From positions 1-25,000 of the forward strand of contig LRSR01003697.1 of assembly GCA_001579985.1 (NCBI GenBank): a stretch of DNA of 25,000 nt, in the 5' to 3' direction. The notes under the pieces are model-generated. The model had not been told where the DNA came from and searched no databases. It saw only the letters and a list, made by a program, of their open reading frames with translations. Below, in pieces: positions 1-9,243 of the stretch. The stretch comes from Hypsibius dujardini. Lineage: Eukaryota > Tardigrada > Eutardigrada > Parachela > Hypsibiidae. Made by a program: the position numbers and the translations under genes. Numbering within the stretch: position 1 is the first letter of the stretch; each line of letters begins with the position of its first letter.

Positions 1-978
1 AATGATAAATCACGATAAATAGGCAGCTGTTTGTAAAAAAAAACTCACGCCGATCGGGAGGGAAAATCTCCATTACTTTCCTAGTAAGTGCAGTTTCTTT
101 AAGTATTTGGGAGAATGAGTTTATTCAATAGCGTTTGATGTTAGACCACGTCCAACAAGCCCTCATACCCAATTATCACAGCTATTTGACTCGTCAATAC
201 CTTACTTAATTAGTGACTCAATCTACCCTATTAATCCTATTCTGCTGCCACAGCTAATTACTTGTATGTAATTCTGATGTGTGTGCTATTTACTATCAAT
301 TCTATAGTTAACACTTTACTACAAAATCATATGTTTTACTAGTTATAAGCAGCAGTTGTACTTCCTCTTAAACCAATTGCACCAAGTAACGACGGAAGTA
401 ATACGCTTTTTTATTTTTTCAAACCGGCAGATGTGATTTCGACCATGAGACCCCAACGCAATATCATGATATATGAACATATATTTTTGAGAAAGAAAAC
501 ATGCCGATCGGGAAAACAAATGTCTGTTTCTGCCCCTTCAAGAACAATAGGCGTTGAGGTAATTGACGTACATTTAGCTCACGCTGTTTGATTATATGGG
601 CTCTCTCCGGTGGCAAGCACTGTGCAGATTCTGTAAGCAATGCGGGTGAAAATGGGGGAAAATATGAAAATCGATTCCCCTTTATGATCCCAAATCAAAC
701 GTGTGTGTGCATTTAGAGCGGCGTGTGTGACTGTAGGTGGAGAAATTTGCAATGAGTTGAAAGTTGAAAGAATAGTTTTTGTCCTTATACAAAGTACATA
801 GTATAAAAGCCTTAAACAGAGCTTTTTGTTTGACAAAAAAATGCTCAACTAAATTTCTTTTGGAATTCAAAAACTGATCCTGTCTTGATATGTAGAAATG
901 AGTTCATTGTCAATTGCTTGTATTAGGTATGTCAAGGTTTGTACACATGAAAATATAATAGGATCATTTATTCTTCGC
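1..978. other. Non-genic AT-rich DNA, no gene seen
   Basis: I see no coding region, RNA gene or clear repeat here. The short open frames on the minus strand around 579-870 have no recognisable domain, and their composition matches the surrounding AT-rich DNA. Confidence 0.5.
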
Positions 979-1619
979 TGTAGCCGGTGTAGCCGGTGTA
1001 GCCAGTGTAGCACGGTGTAGCCGGTGTAGCCAGTGTAGCCGGTGTGGCCAATGTAGCCAGTGTAGCCAGTGTAGCACGGTGTAACCGGTGTAGCCAGTGT
1101 AGCCAGTGTGGCCAGTGTAGCCAGTGTAGCCAGTGTAGCACGGTGTAACTGGTGTAGCCAGTGTAGCACGGTGTAACTGGTGTAGCCAGTGTAGCACGGT
1201 GTAGCAGGTGTAGCCAGTGTAGCCAGTGTAACCAGTGTAGCCAGTGTAGCCAGTGTAGCCAGTGTAGCCAGTGTAGCCAGTGTAGCACGGTGTAGCCAGT
1301 GTAACCGGTGTAGTCAGTGTAACCAGTGTAGCCAGTGTAACCAGTGTAACCAGTGTAGCCAGTGTAGCCAGTGTAGCCAGTGTAGCACGGTGTAGCCAGT
1401 GTAGCCAGTGTAGCACGGTGTAGCCGGTGTAGCCAGTGTAGCCGGTGTAGCCAGTGTAGCCGGTGTGGCCAGTGTAGCCAGTGTAGCCAGTGTAGCCGGT
1501 GTGGCCAGTGTAGCCAGTGTAGCCAGTGTAGTCAGTGTAGCCAGTGTAGCCAGTGTAGCCAGTGTAGTCAGTGTAGCCAGTGTAGCACGGTGAAGCCCGT
1601 GTAGCCAGTGTGGCACGTT
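979..1619. repeat. Satellite array of 9-bp (and 10-bp) GTGTAGCC-type units
   Basis: About 70 head-to-tail units. The main monomers are GTGTAGCCA, GTGTAGCCG and GTGTAACCA (9 bp); GTGTAGCACG (10 bp) recurs. Every 10-bp monomer shifts the reading frame by one. The array therefore reads as changing Tyr-Thr-Gly, Leu-His-Trp and Ala-Thr-Leu repeats on the minus strand in several frames. Those long open frames follow from the repeat and are not genes. The same monomers form a second array at 14234-14629 in the opposite orientation. Confidence 0.95.
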
Positions 1620-3054
1620 GACATTGTTTAAATATGAATCTGATGAAAAAATTGGAAAGTTGTGTAGAAAAGACCAAAAGGAAATGAATCACCAAACGAC
1701 ACTTTTTCAAAGCGTATTTTTTAGGGCACTCCAGATTTTTGCCGTTTGAATTACTCAGAATAGTTGAATTTCGCAAGAAAAGCCTTTTGATGAGAGATTT
1801 TTATGAAGGTGTTCAATTGACAAGTGTTCAAATAGTTAGTTTAACGGAACACTAAAAGAAATAATTTTGAAGTTAGAGAAATCCGGGCTCAGAATTTGGG
1901 TTAATCAGAATGGTTGAATTTCACAAGAAAAGTCTTTTGATGAGGGATCGGTAAAAACGCGTTCAATTTTTAAGCGTTTAAACATTTATTGTTTAACGGA
2001 AAACTAACAAAAATAATTTTGAAGTTTGCGAAATCCGGGTTAACAAATAACGGGTTCTGATGCCATCTTTATTGAGAAGATCTCAAACAAAAGTTTTATT
2101 TGGCAGTGTATTCATTTGCATTTAAAATTAATGGAGTCTGGAGTTCCCACTAAACACGTTATTGAAATCGGATTGAGAGAAAAACATATTTTTTGTGTAC
2201 TGCTGTTTGGTTAAAGATCACTCTCCGGTATCGGAATGGGTCTTTTGCGGAATAGCGCTTGACAACTGTTTACTTGACCAATTTTTCCAATTCAAAAATG
2301 TGTTCATAAGGATAAGAGATGCCGGAACAAAAATAAAATGATAGCAGTACAAAACTTAATGAGAAAAATTACAAAAAACGTTCCCGAGCAAGCTGATTTC
2401 TGATTTCACTTTTGAAATTTGTATGCGTTTTTCTCACCCCGGTCGGCTAAAATAGATTTTAAATTACTCAGAAGTCCAAAATCCCCATCAACTTAATTTT
2501 TCTGGTACAGGTAATTATGGACTTTTAGATACAAATTATTCGAAAAATATATTGCTTAGAGAACCTCTTCAGAATGCGTAAAACAGAAACTGTCCCAACT
2601 TCGCGTGCTCACGCTTCTGTATAATATTCGTAAACTAATATAGTTTTCGCAAGTGTAACCGCGCCCTTTGGTCATTGACACTTGCTGGCAATTTTCAAAA
2701 TGTTAGCGACTAACTTTGATACATCGTTATTTTACTGTAAATATACCCGACAATAAATTAGACTGTCGTAAGGATTAAAAATGAATCTTCCCGGTGGTCG
2801 AAGGGGAATATTGACAATATTACAAATAAGTTCGTTTTGTACCTCCTTCAAAAGTTCAATTCAGTCTATTTGTTTTCAGTATCAGTTTTTAATCGATACA
2901 ATCAAACCGTTTTGACTGATAAACCGAGCCGAACTGAACCAAACCGCTTCGATTTCAAACACCTAAATACGCCTGGTATTAGTATACATATCATGACCGT
3001 CATTTCCATATGATTGACAGTTTTGGTCTCGCTTGGAGCCATTTGTACATACTG
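1620..3054. other. Intergenic DNA with a 150-bp tandem duplication, no gene
   Basis: Apart from the duplication at 1751-2043 I see nothing gene-like. The region is AT-rich with frequent stops in all frames. Confidence 0.5.
1751..2043. repeat. Two-copy tandem duplication, period 150 bp
   Basis: The copy starting at 1751 (TTACTCAGAATAGTTGAATT) is followed at 1901 by a close relative (TTAATCAGAATGGTTGAATT). Both share AAGAAAAG-C/T-CTTTTGATGAG, then TTTAACGGAA, then AATAATTTTGAAGTT and GAAATCCGGG. The copies differ by scattered substitutions, so the duplication is old. No coding content is apparent. Confidence 0.85.
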
Positions 3055-3057
3055 TAA

Positions 3058-3775
3058 AGGGGTCGTTATAGTCTGGATGGCCGATTGGATGAGACGTGAG
3101 ATGAGATGTTGGAAAACAAGTTTGTATTCGCGCTTGCGATCTCATCCAGACTCTCGAGCTTGTACGCGCGATTTTTCAGCGCGATTTGCTACACGTACTA
3201 TAAACCGCAGACGTGAGATTTCATTTTTATCAATTTTCCTATTTACAATAAAATGGCGCTCTCCGTTCAGTCAATTCAAGATCCACAACAAAAAATTTTA
3301 ATGCTCCTTTTGTATTTATTATTAATAATAATCGTATTCGTCAATAAGAAATTTTGTGAATTTCTCGTCATCGGTCTTCTCCTTAGGGGCGCGTCGACCA
3401 ACTATCGTTGCGGATAGAATAAAAGATGCACGAAAAGAAAAAAAAAGCTTTATCTCCGAAAATTTCAAAGATAAATTGCGGCTAGAAGAGACTCAAAAAG
3501 TAACAAAACTTCGAATTAAACAGAAGATTCTTTTCCAACAAACGACTGCACGCCGAAAATCCAATCGTGAGATCGCACGAAAATCACTCGGTCGAGTGAT
3601 TTGAAAAAGTTCGCAAATGCGATTGCATTTGAGATCTCACATGAGATCTCACGACCCAGTTTATAGTTCACGAGATTCACAAAATTGGATGAGCTGTTTA
3701 TAGTCGTGCGATTGTACGCTGGATGAGAGGTTTTTTCTCTCATGAGAGGATTTCTTCCAAACTATAAACGGGCCC
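3058..3775. mobile_element. MITE-like DNA transposon, PIF/Harbinger-like, flanked by TAA
   Basis: The left end reads AGGGGTCGTTATAGTCTGG. The right end, read inward on the minus strand, is GGGCCCGTTTATAGTTTGG. This gives imperfect terminal inverted repeats of about 20 bp. TAA lies directly outside both ends (3055-3057 and 3776-3778), fitting the 3-bp TWA target duplication known for PIF/Harbinger elements. Subterminal motifs recur on both strands: TTTATAGT at the right end, CTATAAAC near 3200, and many GAGATCTCA/GATGAGA boxes, including a palindromic pair near 3629-3651. An 82-aa open frame at 3356-3604 is lysine/arginine-rich with no recognisable transposase motif. At 718 bp the element is non-autonomous. 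The superfamily call rests only on TIR and target-site form. Confidence 0.65.
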
Positions 3776-3778
3776 TAA

Positions 3779-4634
3779 GCCGATGGCTCAGCAGGTCAGA
3801 AAAATTCTTCTTAATTTAATAGAAAAGGCAGGACATCTAATGAAAATAATCAACATCCTATTGCGTAGCAGGAGCACATGACTTAACTGCGCATCAAGTT
3901 CACTTGATTGCACAAAACTATACCAATATGAGAAAGAAGAATATCATTTTCATGAAACTATTAGGTAAGTTTTGTAGACTTCACGACCGTAATGATCCCT
4001 CTGCGTAACATATTAGTTTTAATTCAAAAAAGGACGATAGCGTTGTCGGGGGAAAAGTTTAATCTAAAAATTGGGGGTAGAGACGGCCTTAAAGTATCTT
4101 TTAGGGAGAGATTTCATACTTCACAACAGGCCAAATTTGCCGGAATAACCAAAAAAAATCGTAAAAAAAATTCGTTTTGTAAATAATTTATATGCTAAAT
4201 ACGCGATGAGATTTTCGTCATAGAATTTCAACTGCGTTCATAGCATAGCAAGGTGGTAGCATAGCATGGGATAGCACGGTTACTCATTGAGCTTAATAAT
4301 TGCCTAATTGCCCACTAAGCATGGAACAAGCTATCTAAACTAAAAACAAAACTGAAACTAATTAGTTTTGTCACTAACCTGATTAACTAAACCGAAATCT
4401 TCAGTCACAAGATCTTTATTTCGAAAAAAATAATACTAAAATGTATTAATAATATTTGAAATTATTATTTATCAAAAGACCTTAAGAATGTATTCAGATG
4501 GTACAGCTCGAATCAAATTCTTTGACTTGCAAGCGAGTCAAGCTTATTGCTTTCAAATTGGACCGAATGACCGGCAATTGAGCGTTCGAGGCAGTGCCTT
4601 CAAATCAGGACCAATTTCTCCCCCTTCGCACCAA
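3779..4634. other. Intergenic DNA, no gene seen
   Basis: This stretch is AT-rich. A small cluster of TAGCATAGCA repeats lies near 4240-4280 and an AACTAA-rich stretch near 4335-4405. A 64-codon plus-strand open frame at 3992-4186 shows no recognisable domain. Confidence 0.45.
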
Positions 4635-4974
4635 AATTAGGCCTCCGTTCCTACCAGGACGGAAGGACCTGAACCTACAAGCTATTAGACTGAATAATAG
4701 GAGAAGAATCGAGAGAAAACTTTACTAGTAGAGGAGAGAAGAGACGAAAGGAAGGAACTCTCTCATACTACTGTAGAACACACGTTTATATAGTCAGGGA
4801 TAAAGAATAGTTCCTGATCTAACGTACTAGTTCCTGCCAACATGGCGGAACTATGTACGTGATAATAGCTGAGTAAGTACATTATAAAATGTGAGGGTAG
4901 GTAGGAATGAGTTAACTAGGTAGGTAGACTGTACTATTAGGAAGTAATGGGTACCTGTTGGGTACCACCCAACA
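4635..4974 (-). repeat. LTR of the minus-strand element
   Basis: Homologous along its length to the LTRs at 7199-7536 and 11476-11815. It starts (minus strand) with TGTTGGGT and ends GGAGGCCTAA. The terminal CA of the relatives reads TT here. The shared TATA box (TATATAA) lies at 4786-4792 on the minus strand. By eye it is clearly more diverged from the two plus-strand LTRs than they are from each other. Confidence 0.85.
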
Positions 4975-5012
4975 CTGCCCTCCGTGTACTCGCAACCGTC
5001 CTCGCGTCGTTT

Positions 5013-5504
5013 TCATCTTGGGAGGGGTCGAAAGTTGTTCCAAACGGATTCCGGTTGGATGTCAAGCAACGGGAGGCGTGTCGCCGGTACCTCGCGAAGA
5101 AAGCTCTGGGGCTTTTTGGGGCTCTGGGTGCGTTTACATCGGTATTTTCGTGGTAATGCACGTTCGTCCTCGTCGGAGAAACCCATGGCACGTAAGTAGT
5201 CTTCACCAGCTATCCGCCGGAATGATATTGCTAACGTATCCAAGCGAAAACGGCCGCCGGTTTGCTTTGTAATCATCGCCTGACACATACCCGCAAATCC
5301 TGCATAGTTCCAAACTGATGCTCTCGTGTTTTCATGCTTACGCAGCCGATGCATAAGTACGATACCGAGAACATAATCATGTGGCGGAGGACACACATAT
5401 TGTAAGGTCAATTCTGCCACTAACTTGGTAATGTCCTCTTCAGATGGGTCCAGTGGCTGGTTGGAGCCGCAGTCCATGATTATCTCCGAAGATAAAATGC
5501 ACAT
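5013..5504 (-). CDS. Unrecognised 163-aa ORF carried in the minus-strand LTR element
   Basis: This open frame sits just inside the 3' LTR of the minus-strand element, between the hairpin repeats and the PPT-like motif. The protein looks helix-rich in its first 115 residues and basic/proline-rich afterwards. Segments such as YVLGIVLMHRLRKHENT and EDYLRAMGFSDEDE weakly recall a PHO80/cyclin-Y-type cyclin box, but I cannot see enough conserved positions to claim it. No CCHC knuckle, protease, RT or integrase motif is present. The plus-strand relative has no counterpart, so this may be cargo specific to this copy. Two start codons are possible (M1 and M10); the upstream one is used for the coordinates. 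It could also be a chance frame, but the composition looks coding-like. Confidence 0.4.
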   Translation of the reverse strand: MCILSSEIIMDCGSNQPLDPSEEDITKLVAELTLQYVCPPPHDYVLGIVLMHRLRKHENTRASVWNYAGFAGMCQAMITKQTGGRFRLDTLAISFRRIAGEDYLRAMGFSDEDERALPRKYRCKRTQSPKKPQSFLREVPATRLPLLDIQPESVWNNFRPLPR

Positions 5505-5573
5505 ATTCGGTTCGTCGTTTTTGTTTTTGTCGTCATGTTCTTTTTCTTTTTTGTTTCTTTCCCAGTTTCGTCT

Positions 5574-5743
5574 CAGGAATGACTTTGTTCTGTCGTCGTT
5601 TTTCCTGTTCCATTTTCTTTTGTTCCTTTTTCCGTTTCCTCACAGGAACGACTTTTTGCTGTCGTCGTTTCTCCCGTTTTGTTCCCCTTTGTTCCTCTCC
5701 AGATTTCTTCAGGAACGACGTCGTTCTGTCGTGGTTTTTCCCG
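5574..5743 (-). repeat. Three tandem hairpin repeats in the minus-strand element
   Basis: Three copies lie at 5574-5607, 5643-5676 and 5710-5743. Read on the minus strand, each has a 4-nt outer stem, a 3-nt bulge, an AACGAC-type inner stem, a GACAGA-type loop, GTCGTT and CCTG. The middle copy keeps pairing through a G-U wobble in the outer stem. The third copy has a damaged inner 5' arm. They correspond to the larger array at 9466-10326 of the plus-strand element. Confidence 0.8.
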
Positions 5744-5962
5744 TTCTGTTCCCTTTTGTTCCTTTTAGGTTTTTTTCTCCGTTTATGTTTAGGTTTGTTC
5801 GGATCTCCGGAAAATACCACTGGGACTTTCTCGCTTCGTCTTTCTGTGCCTTACCGATTCTTGTTCCGATCACCGCTGTTGTTGCGCTCCACTTTTCCCA
5901 AACCCGTAATTCCGCCACCCCGTTCTTTTCGATATTACAATAGTGTTAGTACCTTCATGAGT

Positions 5963-6448
5963 CTACCTCTGCCGTTGTACAGGTCTCCTTTCGGTCCAGT
6001 TTTCCGCGATGCTCCCCGTCATGTTCCCACTTCTGATCCTCTTGGCATCTTTGCACGTACCTCGTCTGGTAGGCTGGGCCACTTTTCGGATCTGTGTAAT
6101 TCGACTGGTGGCCACTGCTGCTTCCATCTTAAGTTGTGCGGCTAGAGGTTCGTGCTCTGTAATGACCTTTTCACTTCCGGGACCTTTCCAGGCGGTTTCC
6201 CGGCAGATCGTCTTCCTCTCCCTTGATTTACCGATTCCGGTCAACTTTTCGGACGGATCTCGGGCAGGGGTTTGTGCTCTCCGGTGATTTTCCAATTTCG
6301 GTGACCTTTTCGGAGGGGTTCGTCCTCTCCGGTGACTTTTCAATACCGGTGACCTTTCCGGACGGATTTCGTGCAGAAGTTTGTCCTGTTCAGTGACTTC
6401 CTTCATCGCATGAGGGTTGAAAACCAAATGAGCAGGAACTTTGTTCAT
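5963..6448 (-). CDS. Unrecognised basic 161-aa ORF with internal repeats (minus-strand element leader)
   Basis: The ATG lies in the stretch homologous to the plus-strand leader (AAGTTAACTAGTAGAATGAAC, against GTG at the same place in the relative). The protein is rich in Arg, Lys, Pro and Glu. It contains degenerate repeats of the form RSPVLKSHRRGRTPPK and RSPKLENHRRAQTPARD, reflecting a DNA repeat of CCGGTGA-containing units at 6200-6400. There is no recognised domain. In the full-length relative the matching leader is not open, so this frame may be an accident of repeated leader DNA or a diverged nucleic-acid-binding product. I cannot decide which. Confidence 0.3.
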   Translation of the reverse strand: MNKVPAHLVFNPHAMKEVTEQDKLLHEIRPERSPVLKSHRRGRTPPKRSPKLENHRRAQTPARDPSEKLTGIGKSRERKTICRETAWKGPGSEKVITEHEPLAAQLKMEAAVATSRITQIRKVAQPTRRGTCKDAKRIRSGNMTGSIAENWTERRPVQRQR

Positions 6449-6466
6449 TCTACTAGTTAACTTCTT

Positions 6467-7194
6467 TCCTTGATTCTACACTCCGTTTGACGGTGAGTGA
6501 AGTTGCAAAGTCAGAAGAAAGATCGTTCGAAATGAGTAGAACCCTGATAAAGGTCATTGTTCACGTAATGGTGAGCCCTTTTTCGATTCTTTGTTATAGG
6601 CCCTATGAGAGGCAAATTAAGGGCAAGATGAAGAGCAGTTTTGCGTTAAATGTGAATGGTAGGCCTGAACGCAAAACACATGCAATCCGTACGACTTGGT
6701 CGCCATAAAAGATAAACTCCCCCCCCCCCATCAAAGGAAGTGCCACAATTATTGTCCGGCTAAAAACATTTGAAACTGAACATTCTTAGTTACTAGAAAA
6801 CTAAAACTAACCAAAAATTATTAGTTAAGTAAGTTTAGTTTTTGACATCCCTACTGCATATGAAAAAAGGTTACACATCGCAAACGGAAACGAAAATCCT
6901 ACTTCAGGACTCCATCCCGATGTCCCAGAGAAATATCGAAACGACTTTAAAACATAAAACATACTAAAAGTGAGTATCTACTACTAATACATAACTGCCG
7001 TTATCTTCTCGAAAGCGCTTCCCAATTTCTGGATAGAACTTGAGGACAATCATCGCAGGTGGCCCAATGGGCATTCATTTTTAAATATCAGAACACTATC
7101 GGGAAAATAGGAAGAAGAAGAGTTTTTACTGCGCATTAGAGAAATAAACCACGCGCTAGGGTTCAAAGTCCAACTACCATCATTCACTGACAAC
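6467..7194. other. DNA between the two LTR elements, no gene recognised
   Basis: Homology to the LTR family is lost at the left border, so the missing 5' part of the minus-strand element is not here. A C10 tract lies near 6720. An AACTAA-rich stretch at 6780-6850 ends in TTAGTTTTTGACATCCCTAC, a form reminiscent of a hAT-type terminal repeat, but no partner end was found. A 73-codon plus-strand frame at 6487-6708 has no recognisable domain. Confidence 0.4.
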
Positions 7195-7198
7195 AACC

Positions 7199-7536
7199 TG
7201 TTGGGTGGTACCCAACAGTTACGCAACACTTACTAGTAGCATAGTCTATCTACCTAATTAACCCATTCCTACCTACCCTCACATTCTATAATGTACTTAC
7301 TCAGCTATTATTGCGTACATAATTCCGCCATGTCGGCAGGAAATAGTACGTTAGATCAGGAACTATTCCATATCCTTGACTATATAAGTGTGTTCTACAG
7401 TAATTTGGGACAGTTCCTTTTTTTCCCCTCTAATCTCCTCTACCAGTAAAGTCTTACCACTATTCTTCTCCTATTATTCAGTCTAATAGTTTGTATGTTC
7501 AGGTTCTTCCGTCCTAATAGGGACGGAGGCCTAACA
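7199..7536 (+). repeat. 5' LTR (338 bp)
   Basis: Begins with the 19-bp near-palindrome TGTTGGGTGGTACCCAACA and ends GGAGGCCTAACA. It lacks one GT of the GTGTGT run found in the 3' LTR. Confidence 0.95.
7381..7387 (+). promoter_or_regulatory. TATA box of the 5' LTR
   Basis: TATATAA lies 182 bp into the LTR and is conserved at the same place in the 3' LTR (11658-11664) and in the minus-strand LTR (4786-4792). It is the likely core promoter, placing the U3/R border shortly downstream. Confidence 0.6.
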
Positions 7537-7538
7537 TT

Positions 7539-7556
7539 TGGTTCCGAAAAGCAGTG
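7539..7556 (+). promoter_or_regulatory. Probable primer-binding site
   Basis: TGGTTCCGAAAAGC starts two bases after the LTR end; a leading TGG is expected for pairing to a tRNA 3' CCA. The primer tRNA could not be identified without the genome's tRNA set. A second, similar LTR-end/PBS junction lies at 7874-7907. Confidence 0.45.
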
Positions 7557-8088
7557 GCGACTGGAAAAGGTTGAGTCCTTTTCCAGCTCGTGTATAGTGA
7601 CCTTTACGATCCACCGGGTACCCAACACTACGAACGATCCTTCTTTCTCACTTAACAATCCTAGATCATCTGTATGACTAACCTGGATGTCCTAAATTGT
7701 CGTACAGTTGTGGGAAGTTTTGTGCAGGAAGTTGACTAGTAGAGTGAAGGAAATCCCCTAGCCTAATCGCTTCACCCCTGTATGTTTGGGGGAAGATTTT
7801 ACACAAAAATTATATAGCCTGTGTTAAGGCATTGGACGAATCATCAAGACGGCGAACTTCTGCCCGAAATCCGTCCTAACAATCGTTTCCGAAAGCAGGG
7901 GCGACTGTAAAATTGGACACGGAGAACTTCAACTTCTCGGTAACCTAAACGGAGGACCAGAAAAAGAAAGAAGTTCAGTGGACACGGAGAACCTCAACCT
8001 CGGAGACACGGCGACCTTTACGGAGGACCAGATAGAAAGGGACGTGTCAGCGGACCAGGAGGACCCCTAAGCTGTGAGGGACACAGAA

Positions 8089-9243
8089 ATGGGAAACCGG
8101 GACCAAGCCCCCATAATCGGAAGGAATAAGATGCCCAAGTGGGATCGGGATAATGTGGAAGTGGGAACCTTCTTGAGACGGTTCGAGCGCGTGGGAAAAG
8201 CGCAGAAATGGATGGACGCAGACCTATTGCGACACTTACCCCTATCTCTGGAAGAAGGAGCGGAGGACTGGTATTGCCGTCTAAACCCGCTTCCCCAGAC
8301 ATGGATAGAATTAAAGGACCTGATGCTGAATAGATTTCGTTTGAGCCGGTTTCTGGAGCAGACGGAAAAATCACTAAAGAGCAGGACAATACGATGGGGT
8401 GAGTCCATAAGTGAATATCACGAGGCAATTTTGGCGTTGTTTTTTGAGCTGGAAGTTTTGGGAAAAACCTACACGGATCAAGAGAAAGCGGATCAACTTA
8501 CTGAGGGACTGCACGGAGAGATGTTACGAGACGTAACATTAATGGCACCGGCAAACCCGCCGGAGTTCCTGGCAGCCGCAGAGAAAGCAGTTCGAATAAG
8601 CCGCAGCAGCGAACGCCAGAAAAAAAGAACCGAGGAGGAGGACAATCTTTGGGGCCTGATACACTCGAGAGAGTGGAACGGAAATACGCAATCGTGCTAC
8701 CCGAAATCATGGGACAAAAAAGATACCCATGATGGCCCGAAAGGCACATTACTGGAGCAAGAAACGCATCGGATTGCGGAACAATTCGGGGCACAAGAAG
8801 GACAGAGGTATCACTATTGGAATTGCGAAAGCACGAGGGAAGAGGTGGAGGAACGCGAGTGGCACCACAAAAAACCCCATGTGTTAAAAAGAGATGACAC
8901 GAATGAGCGCGAAAATGCCGGATATCAGCATGATGATCAGTACGGATATGACGGGTACAGTCCATTAACGCAGCGAAATCCCGAAGAATGGGATGAAGGG
9001 GACGACGACCGAGATTTTAGATCAAAGAATGGCTGGAAGGAACAACGGGAACATGATTTACACTTAGGAAATCGGGAGCAAGCGTATGACGCCGATAGCG
9101 AGAATACCCAAATGAGCGAATGGTTGAAGGCACAGGAAGATTTGTGTCCTCTGGAAGGACATATGGAGTACAACAAGAAGAAAACAATCAATGCCAACTC
9201 GAAGATGGATACGGACAAGAAGAAAATCAGTGGACTGATCTGA
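8089..9243 (+). CDS. gag: Gag polyprotein of the plus-strand LTR retrotransposon
   Basis: This is the structural capsid protein of the element, expected to form the particle that packages its RNA. The frame starts at ATG 8089, 18 bp after an in-frame TAA, and gives 384 residues. Residues about 15-175 look like a retrotransposon Gag capsid domain: PKWDRDNVEVGTFLRRFERV, then LEEGAEDWYCRLN, then the W-x-x-L-K-x-x-x-x-x-R-F motif (TWIELKDLMLNRF), then ESISEYHEAILALFFELE and a late DQEKADQLTEGLHGEM helix. The C-terminal half is very charged and low in complexity (many Glu, Asp, Arg, His, Gln). It lacks a CCHC zinc knuckle, so RNA binding must come from the basic patches or from elsewhere. The frame is intact, which fits the young LTRs. 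No pol follows. Confidence 0.88.
   Translation: MGNRDQAPIIGRNKMPKWDRDNVEVGTFLRRFERVGKAQKWMDADLLRHLPLSLEEGAEDWYCRLNPLPQTWIELKDLMLNRFRLSRFLEQTEKSLKSRTIRWGESISEYHEAILALFFELEVLGKTYTDQEKADQLTEGLHGEMLRDVTLMAPANPPEFLAAAEKAVRISRSSERQKKRTEEEDNLWGLIHSREWNGNTQSCYPKSWDKKDTHDGPKGTLLEQETHRIAEQFGAQEGQRYHYWNCESTREEVEEREWHHKKPHVLKRDDTNERENAGYQHDDQYGYDGYSPLTQRNPEEWDEGDDDRDFRSKNGWKEQREHDLHLGNREQAYDADSENTQMSEWLKAQEDLCPLEGHMEYNKKKTINANSKMDTDKKKISGLI

Larger units (their letters stand above)
4635..6466 (-). mobile_element. 5'-truncated LTR retrotransposon, related to the 7199-11815 element
   Basis: Read on the minus strand, one 340-bp LTR (4974 down to 4635) is preceded by the same TACACGGAGGGCAG sequence that precedes the 3' LTR of the plus-strand element, so it sits as a 3' LTR. 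The internal part has three hairpin repeats (5574-5743) matching the array of the plus-strand element. Two further stretches match that element's leader: 6440-6465 corresponds to 7727-7752, and 6363-6395 corresponds to about 7846-7876. Homology stops near 6466. The 5' LTR, the primer-binding region and any Gag region are missing. No reverse transcriptase, protease or integrase motif is seen. The element is a degraded or internally rearranged member of the family. Confidence 0.8.

Noticed and set aside
964-1776. 270-codon minus-strand frame with Tyr-Thr-Gly repeats
   Set aside because: Made by the 9-bp satellite; several overlapping frames are equally open.
3779-3810. tRNA-like head GATGGCTCAGCAGGTCAGA
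   Set aside because: No B-box or T-arm follows within tRNA distance and no acceptor pairing is possible.
5425-6145. Plus-strand frames of 172 and 188 codons, Phe/Ser-rich
   Set aside because: Antisense of the minus-strand retroelement's purine-rich hairpin repeats and leader.
8018-8965. Minus-strand frames opposite Gag
   Set aside because: Shadows of the intact gag frame.
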